A stretch of DNA of 64,000 bases from Tetracladium setigerum (taxonomy: Eukaryota; Ascomycota; Leotiomycetes; Helotiales). The first letter of the stretch is position 1. Each line of letters starts with the position of its first letter. Shown here one piece after another: positions 57,549 to 64,000 of the stretch. The position numbers were made by a program, and so were the translations under genes. The DNA lies in NCBI GenBank assembly GCA_031472005.1, contig PZJY01000007.1, positions 186,001 through 250,000 of the forward strand, in the 5' to 3' direction. The notes below the pieces were generated by a model. That model saw nothing but the letters and a program-made list of their open reading frames with translations, had not been told where the DNA came from and did not search any database.

Positions 57549-59100
57549 TCAACCTCCTCCCCCCATCACTACTCCCCTCTCACCCGTCCTCCCACTCCAA
57601 ATCTTCTCTTGCAAGCCACTCGCCCTGTAATCCTTCAGTCCCTGCTCCCGTATCGCTTTCATACGTTCCTGCTCAGCTTTGTCATGCGTTCCCTTTGCAA
57701 TTCCCGAATTGATCGTCCCTCTCAACACCTCCGAGGCGCCAGTTATCCCCTTAAATGCATTGGTTAGGGATTGTCTGTGTGAGACCTTTGGTTCAACGGC
57801 TGGAGGGTGCATAGCTGATGCTGAGGTGGGTGGTGCATCATATGTATGGCCTGGAGAAGTGACGGTTGGGCCTGGACGCGAGTAATTTGGTGTGTGAGAG
57901 TGACTGTCTGGATTGATACCACTAGCGCCCATTGGATCGCTGTTATTCGCACCGTGATGCTGATTTTGTCCATATGTCGATGGGTCGTAACCGCCATGAG
58001 CAGGGCTCTGTCCGTACGTCGATGGATCATAACCACCGTGAGCTGGATTCTGTTGCTGATAACTATCACGCAGACTCTGGCCACTTCGATCGCCAGGGAA
58101 GTACGTCTCGCTGTAGTCTTTTGGGGGAACGACGGGAGGGGGTTCGTAACTATTCCGGGGTTCACTTCCGTATCCTGAAGAAACAGGACGACTTCCTGCG
58201 TTTGAGTTGCTTGGGCTATGATTTGTCTTCAAGGGTGCGACGTTCAGCCCTCGGTCAATTGAATTGCGTTTTTCTGAGCGCAGAGGCGGTCCTGGTGATT
58301 CGAGGGGGAATTCTACGCTTGGTTCGACGACTGGTCGTTCTCCGTTTGGACTAACTCGTCGCTCGGATCTTGGAGGGATGATTCGACCACCTGTTGTAGT
58401 TGGTGACACTTGAGCATTGCTGCTTTGTGATCCCTGAGGTGTGGGGGGGATGATGTTGAAATGAGAATCTCCTCCCATTTGTTGTGGTGTTGGTTTTCTC
58501 CCTGGGGAAATCGTGCGTTGGACCTCTGGTCTCTCTGGAGTTGGCTGTAACATAGCAGACGGTTGATGATTTTTAGATTGTGGTATAGTGGTACTCGAGC
58601 TTGGGTTTGTTGAGGTTGGGTTTGTGGAATTTGTACTTCCGAGTGTGCTGGTTCGTGAAGTGTCCTCGTTTACACTCGTTTGTTGACTTTGGATTGGAGG
58701 GTCTGTGGTGGGATTGTAGGGGTGTGTGGATGTATGTGTGCGACCGTCTGAAGTTACGGTGGTTGTTACTGCTTGATGTGTTAGAAGAAGAGAGTTCAAT
58801 GGGTTTGGGGAGGATGAACACACCAGTTGTCGTCGTTGTGGTGGTGGTAATTGTGGTTCCAGGAGGTTGGTTCTGAAGTTGAGTCTGTTGATTCCTTTGT
58901 ATGACTGGCTCTTCCGAGACACTGTTCCCCGTTGTTGAATAATAGGCAGAATCATGGTAGCTGTTCTGGTGGGAAGGTTTCTGAACTGGACCTCCAGAAT
59001 TCGAGTTTGACGGAGGGGCTATTGGATTTGGAGTTGGAGTTGGATTTAAGCGATCCGGACTCTTCTTCCCCGACTTGTCTTTCTTGTTAAACAGTCCCAT
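57549..59100 (-). CDS. Low-complexity Pro/Ser/Gln-rich protein with short Gly/Tyr repeats
   Basis: Two exons, 59100–58824 and 58771–57549, with a 52-bp intron (GTGTGT..TTCTAACACATCAAG), about 500 residues. The N-terminus MGLFNKKDKSGKKSPDR is basic; Gly2 could be myristoylated but Lys6 is not the preferred residue. The middle is rich in P, S, T and N, with a Thr run (TTTTTTTT, near 58830). Near 58000 two perfect 14-residue units, PAHGGYDPSTYGQ(N/S), stand in tandem. The C-terminal 80 residues are the ordered part: QSLTNAFKGITGASEVLRGT, NSGIAKGTHDKAEQERM, LKDYRASGLQEKIW. I do not recognise the family. The C-terminal helix resembles conserved tails of fungal adaptor proteins, but function is unknown. 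Confidence 0.75.
57959..58060 (-). repeat. 42-bp tandem repeat in coding sequence
   Basis: Two adjacent copies coding for HGGYDPSTYGQ preceded by (N/S)PA, with a partial third copy (NQHHG). In-frame multiple of three. Confidence 0.8.
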
Positions 59101-59748
59101 TATGACAGACGTTTTTGTGGGGTTGTTTTGACTTGGAGATACTTTGATGAGGGAGTTGCAAAGTCAATTGAAACTCTTGCAAGTTTATATGATAGATAGT
59201 TAGATGGTAGATGGTAGCCTGTAATAGGTAAATCTGTGATATGATGTAACTTGGATGTTTTCCTGGAACATGAGGGGTTGATAGCAGGGGTCGTGTGGCG
59301 GTGCGATCTCTCTCATGATGTCAGGCGATGAGATCAAGGAAATTGGCGTCGGGTTCTCGGCTGAGGTGTGGCGCATTAAATAAATCACGTGACTCTTGAG
59401 CTTTAGCCACGCCAAGACGTTATCGTCTGAGGCTCAAAGTTGAAAAATCAGCTAAGACGAAAACGGGCTGGCTTGATGAGGATCTCTCTACTTACAGGGA
59501 TTAAAGTAGGTTTCCAGGTGACTTAGAGCCCGCCCCCCGAAGGACACTCCATATTATCTTGTGCTCAGGAGGTGTCACCATCTAATTTATGCCTCCTCTG
59601 TCCAGAAACGAGTCGTAATCATGCTTGCAAAGCGGTGAAGCGAAGCTCAACTCCTTAATAAGATCAGGAGTGGATCGTCGTTCTGAGGCGACCAATTTCC
59701 ACGCCTCAGACTTCTCCCATTTACACGCCCGCCCAATTTTCGATTGAC
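59101..59748. other. Divergent intergenic region
   Basis: 650 bp between the divergent Pro/Ser-rich gene and paralogue B. CACGTGACTC at 59386 resembles an E-box/Cpf1 site (CACGTG). No gene is supported. Confidence 0.5.
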
Positions 59749-59778
59749 TTGGAGCAGCACCAAAGACGCAACACCAAA

Positions 59779-60663
59779 ATGTTTCGACGTGGTTTTAAAA
59801 TCCAGCTCCAGCCTTCCAAAAATTTTGGCGAAGAAAGTGAGACGAATCCTCATGACAAGAAAAGCGGCGTCATTCGACAACACTTGAAAGACTTCAATAA
59901 TAAAGAGTGGGGTTTCGCAATCGTCCGTTGCGACTACTCTTCTCAAGAGCGATGGGAGAAATTCTTGTCTTTTATTAAAGAGGATGCCAAAGACTATCTG
60001 GATACGAATACGGATGTTTGGGAGGCGTTAACTTGGACCGTGATCGAGGATCCAGCTCTGGATAGGGCAGATTTCACGGAAGCCAGCAACCGTTTTGGGC
60101 AGTGGGCAATTCGAGATCTCGAGATCATGGAGGCGGAGGAGAAGGGCACTGAGGTGACTGGCGAACCCACCACTTCTTCAGAGGATCGAGACCCGGAAAG
60201 CGACAAACCTGTATGGATGGAGTACTTTGATCGGAGCGACCTGCCCCGCCATCACTACTTCATCTATGTAGACAAAGAAGTCATCGACAGCGTGGTAGAT
60301 ATTCCAGACCCAACTACTCCGCGAGATATCCCCGGGGCATACTTCATCAAGTTATGCTGCCAGTACTTCATCATGCAGAGGGTGGACCGAAAGGCAACTC
60401 GAAAGGTTCGACAGGCCAAACGGGCTGCGGGCGTAGAGCTCACCAAGAGAGAACTTGAGGATGAAGAAGAGATGGACGACATTGAGATGGAGTATGAGGA
60501 TTCCGATGAGGAGGGTGATGATTACCAGCGCCATCACATACAGAAGTTCAAGGCTTTTGAAATTGCGGAGTTGTATGCCGTTATGGCCAAAGACTTCAAC
60601 ATCTGGCCTGATTTCATGAGTTTATATGGCCAGGATAGTGAGATTTCAAGAGTGTACTTTTAA
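59779..60663 (+). CDS. Fungal family protein of unknown function, paralogue B
   Basis: Single exon, 294 residues from MFRRGFK, or 304 from an in-frame ATG at 59749. Residues GFAIVRCDYSS..RWEKFLSFIKEDAKDYL and LTWTVIEDPALDRADF..ASNRF.QWA parallel paralogue A at 34725–35477 over about 75 positions. In the rest, HHYFIYVDKEVIDSVVDI and GAYFIKLCCQYFIM correspond to A's FFLFADEASVRSVID and GFYFVTLVKNG. B has an added acidic/basic block (KRELEDEEEMDDIEMEYEDS) and ends with AFEIAELYAVMAKDFNIWPDF. The family is fungus-specific, without visible catalytic residues. The two paralogues stand 24 kb apart in the same orientation. Confidence 0.8.
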   Translation: MFRRGFKIQLQPSKNFGEESETNPHDKKSGVIRQHLKDFNNKEWGFAIVRCDYSSQERWEKFLSFIKEDAKDYLDTNTDVWEALTWTVIEDPALDRADFTEASNRFGQWAIRDLEIMEAEEKGTEVTGEPTTSSEDRDPESDKPVWMEYFDRSDLPRHHYFIYVDKEVIDSVVDIPDPTTPRDIPGAYFIKLCCQYFIMQRVDRKATRKVRQAKRAAGVELTKRELEDEEEMDDIEMEYEDSDEEGDDYQRHHIQKFKAFEIAELYAVMAKDFNIWPDFMSLYGQDSEISRVYF

Positions 60664-62542
60664 TGGGATAGCTTCTCTGCCATACACAGGTTTTGGTGTC
60701 CTGGATTAAGGACTAAAAGCGGAGGCTACTTTTCTGCTGCGTCACCGCCCACCTACAAATCCTGTAATTATATACCTATAGTCCTAAAATACAGAAATAA
60801 TAAGTCTCATCGTATCATTTCTCCCAAGTTGCGCTAACACTCCAACAAGAAACAATCGCTGTCAAAGAACGTCCCCGTAACCGTGTCGCTCGCCAGCTTC
60901 AGAGCACTAACCCAACTGTCATAACACTCACAGTTATACCAGCTCAAGTCGTGCTTAAGAATATTCACCTACGACTTAGGTTAAAGCGGCAGCTACTCAC
61001 GTTTAACTAGCGAAAAAAAAAGTTGATATGACTTTCGTGGAAACCTTACCAAACTTTACTCAAGTGATTAGTGTAGTGCAGCTGGATAGGACCGTGGTCA
61101 GGTGAGTATTCGATTTCCTACGAGAGCCGTGGGCCTACAGGGATAAGTTGGTTTGGAGGCAACCAACCCAGGACCATTGGGAGGAGCTGCCTTTTAAAAC
61201 TTAATTCGACAATTTAAGACCAGGTGACTGAAATTATGATGCTTGATTACCCCCAATCCAAACTATGGCGAATCCTGTCAGGGCTGGTGCATTGATATTG
61301 TCATATATCAGTGTCGTCACAGACAAAATTCTGGAAAAAAACCTCTCCAAGGCTTGGGTCTTTTGAGACTCACTGTGAAAGATATACTGAAGGGGTGTGA
61401 ACCAATCCCAGGGGAGTACAGTGGCGCAATAATTTTCGAAACGCAAAATAACTTTTGGCCAACTTAATCAATTTTTCGCTAGCTTCTTCATTATCATACG
61501 GGGGTCCTTCTCCTCATCACCGCCTACCCCTACAAGTCCATCCTCATTCGCGGAACTTTGGATCGATACATGTCCTTCGGTGCAGATGTACAGAAGGAAA
61601 ACATGGTTGGTGCGTCTTCAGGGTTGCGCAGCTCAGGCAGCAGGAAACTATGGAGGCTGAAGGCAAGGAGTGACAATGGAGTCGGGAGGGTATTTTTGGA
61701 AGAGTACGAAGCCGAGCTTGGTGAGAACTTGTCGTGGGCTGAAAAGCCGAGGCTGATCTTCAAGACTTGGTATGCTTGAGGATATTGACTGTGCCATTTG
61801 GCGGGAGGCAGGCGGTTGTATGACCTTAATTAATGGATTTTGAAGGAGCCAGTGGCCGTTTATGTGCTCGAGCTATCGAGTTAGGGCTGTTGACAACTTA
61901 GAAACTACCTGGTTCTAACACAAACATCGATCTGCCCCACACATTCCAGGCCCGTTTTCCTCGTAAGAATCGTAAGAACGCATATACAATTATATACATA
62001 ATTACTTGCTCGCATATTGTCAACTTCGATGCGAAGTAAGCCGAGAGATGAAAACCGTCTAAGTTGAATCTGTAATAATCACGAGCTATCAATAGCCCTC
62101 AAATTAAATATCGTGAAGAAGGTCATAGCTTTTTGCTGCTACCTCGGCTCACTCCTTATAATATTGACATTCGTTTAGCGGAATGAAACTGGAATTGGAT
62201 TTCCCTGTGTGATGCTTACAACATTTTTGCAGATTAATGTGATGGAGAGGAAGGTAGGTAGGTAGGTAATTAGGTGCATTGGTTAGGGTTTGATGCAAGG
62301 ATGACGGGAAGTGGTTGCAAAAGTTTTATTATCGGTCTTCCTTTATAAGAACCGTCCGAGTTTGACGGAAAGAACTCGGAAGGAAAACTAGTTAATAGAG
62401 GAGAGAAAGATAAGGTAACTTTCAGATAGAAACCCAAACGGTTTTCTCCGATATCTATTTACAATGATCCAACAAGCACCAACTGTCCTCTCTCCCGACG
62501 ACGTTGTATAGTCAATCCAACTTCCAAATCAGCAACTTCTTC
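60664..62542. other. Intergenic region with possible gene fragments
   Basis: 1.9 kb. Pieces at 61028–61105 (MTFVETLPNFTQVISVVQLD, then GTGAGT) and 61480–61779 (LLITAYPYKSILIRGTLDR and later LGENLSWAEKPRLIFKTWYA) look more coding-like than background but I cannot join them. A GGTA repeat of four units is at 62252–62268. Confidence 0.35.
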
Positions 62543-63514
62543 TCACCAAGAGGGATTCAATAGAACCCCTTTTCCAGGGGTGTCGTGGAAGATAGACTCC
62601 ATCTGACCACGAGGAAACGCAGCGACATCCAGAGACGGCAAAGCTTTCAAGTTTGTCCTTATTCTCAAGCCCTGGTCAAACTTCAACAACTTCGCCTTTC
62701 CAGCCTCCAACTTAAAGAAGATCATCCCATGGACAGCAACTCTATAGTACCTCCCCAAACATATGATCGAAATATGCTCATCAAACCCGGAGAAACAAAC
62801 CACATAATTCCTAATGGGTTGTCCTCCACCCGCCTCGGCGATCTTGCTCTTCGCATACGCAGAAGTGGCCCTGTAGAACTTCTGATACTTGTTCCACAGG
62901 TTTCGATTGAACAGAATCATGGCCTTGCACCACATGATGACCGCGAGCCATCGCTGAATTCCGTATCCATCGTAGTTCATCGCATCGATGCTCTCTCTAA
63001 TTCGACGATGCTCGGTCTCGGTAAGGGGCCTGGCAGGGTGGGATCCTTGGTCGCCTGACTTATCTTGGGGACACAGGTACCACCAGCGGGGGTCGTGCTC
63101 GAGCGTGAAATGTTGGAGGCCTTCTGAGGGGTAACTGGCGCGGGTGAGATAGGGGTGTGGTTTATACTTGAAGTTGACGTATTGTGGAGGACGAGGTTGA
63201 GAGAGTGCGAGCTGCGACTGTGGAGTAGAGTAGCTGTTAGCATTGTGTAGATTGATTGTATGCTGCTGGCAGAGTGTTTGAAGAAGTGTAAATACCATAT
63301 TTGCAGCAAGGCCGTCAATATCGAGGCCTTTGCCACCTTTCTCTTTCTTCTTAGATGCTTGAGCCATAATTGTCTGCATGATCGTTCGTTGAACCGAAAC
63401 CACTAGAGCCTGAGACCATTCTTTCATATTCATAGCCAACTTCTTGGTTTGCGCTAAGGTTTTGCTGAGTCCTTTCTCTGGAGCACCGACCGGTATCTCT
63501 TGTGTGGCAGCCAT
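62543..63514 (-). CDS. Fungal protein of unknown function
   Basis: Single-exon 323-residue protein with a solid composition. Notable parts: KKKEKGGKGLDIDGLAANMV (basic then amphipathic), ...LQHFTLEHDPRWWYLCPQDK, HRRIRESIDAMNYDGYGIQR, WCKAMILFNRNLWNKYQKFY, RNYVVCFSGFDEHISIICLG and LPSLDVAAFPRGQMESIFHD. Two hydrophobic segments are not long enough for clear membrane helices. I do not recognise the family. Context gives no clue; it stands at the end of the window with its promoter within 63515–64000. Confidence 0.75.
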   Translation of the reverse strand: MAATQEIPVGAPEKGLSKTLAQTKKLAMNMKEWSQALVVSVQRTIMQTIMAQASKKKEKGGKGLDIDGLAANMVFTLLQTLCQQHTINLHNANSYSTPQSQLALSQPRPPQYVNFKYKPHPYLTRASYPSEGLQHFTLEHDPRWWYLCPQDKSGDQGSHPARPLTETEHRRIRESIDAMNYDGYGIQRWLAVIMWCKAMILFNRNLWNKYQKFYRATSAYAKSKIAEAGGGQPIRNYVVCFSGFDEHISIICLGRYYRVAVHGMIFFKLEAGKAKLLKFDQGLRIRTNLKALPSLDVAAFPRGQMESIFHDTPGKGVLLNPSW

Positions 63515-64000
63515 CTTGGAATGGTCTTCTTAGTGTGGTTGGTCAATTTTGTATCTTTGGAAATTCTTCGATCTTTTGAACACAAGAGCAATGTCAGCTC
63601 TCAAGTTGGCTCATTGGCTCGTAAAACCAAATTGAAGAAGTGCTCGAGGATTGAAGATGTACGGCAAGTAGTAAAACGCGTGTCTTGTTTGTTTTGCGTT
63701 GAACCTGAGAGAGCGGTGCCATTTCATATCCAGAAATAAGTGGGGCGCTTTTCCTGACTAGTCCTCACCAAAACAATGAAATCTCTTTTGTAAACATATC
63801 CAAGGAATGTAAATTAGATATAGTGTTTATAGCGATAAAAGAGAGTCGAGCTGGTATTTGTTAACAAGATATCTTGGCGCCATTACTTTCCTAACTTCGT
63901 TCCGGACTCCCCGTCGAGCTTGACTTTTACAAATTTCGCTAACAATAGCCGAAGGCTAATTTTTTTGCAAGAGCTAGCGGACAAAGTCGGAATATGATGC
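63515..64000. other. Window end, upstream of the unknown gene
   Basis: Presumed promoter of the 63514 gene. No other gene is supported; the 79-codon frame at 63500–63739 has no motif. Confidence 0.45.

Overview
This window is nuclear DNA of a filamentous ascomycete, most likely a leotiomycete (Helotiales-like). Evidence for this: short GT–AG introns of 45–90 bp with CTAAC-type branch sites, dense genes on both strands with 0.3–1.5 kb spacers, an HIR3/CABIN1-type histone chaperone, a ChAPs exomer subunit, plant-cell-wall and glucan-degrading enzymes (AA9 LPMO with CBM1, GH55), fungal-only protein families and two canonical nuclear tRNA genes. No plasmid, phage, CRISPR or operon structure is present.

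Layout. 1–2.1 kb: 3' part of a kinesin. 3.2–7.8 kb: a C2H2-zinc-finger protein with a C-terminal membrane region, read in several frames. 8.5–9.3 kb: a 2EXR/F-box-like protein. 9.8–12.2 kb (minus): ChAPs trafficking protein, divergent from HIR3 at 13.2–19.0 kb. 20–23.5 kb (minus): a secreted/membrane Cys-rich protein and the AA9 LPMO. 23.5–28.6 kb: a 5-kb gene-free, repeat-rich island with a MITE-like inverted repeat, a minisatellite and four diverged copies of one long repeat. 28.6–30.7 kb (minus): unknown Ser/Pro-rich protein. 31.9–35.5 kb: hotdog thioesterase, Dap1-like heme protein and a member of a duplicated fungal family. 36.0–46.6 kb: a secretome-rich stretch (GH55 with an unusual C-terminal extension, a small secreted protein, a NucA/NucB-like nuclease, a Kex2-processed beta/gamma-crystallin-like protein) interrupted by an F-box protein. 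47.3–50.7 kb: a decayed transcription factor and a decayed NB-ARC receptor gene, with tRNA-Asp between them and tRNA-Arg just beyond. 52–63.5 kb: GFO/IDH/MocA-type dehydrogenase, secreted alpha/beta hydrolase, a low-complexity protein, a paralogue of the 34.7-kb protein, and an unknown protein.

A recurrent technical feature colours the annotation. Many otherwise convincing genes need one extra base, nearly always inside a G, C, A or T run, to stay in frame (kinesin, zinc-finger protein, ChAPs, 28.6-kb gene, nuclease, dehydrogenase, NB-ARC fragment). All shifts are in the same direction, one missing base. This is best explained by homopolymer undercalling in the assembly rather than by biology. 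By contrast HIR3, GH55 and the LPMO are clean over more than 10 kb.

Most interesting biologically: the GH55 with its long proline-rich linker and novel Cys-rich C-terminus, the crystallin-fold secreted protein, the secreted NucA/NucB-like nuclease, the diverged repeat array, and the pair of dead regulator/receptor genes around tRNA genes.
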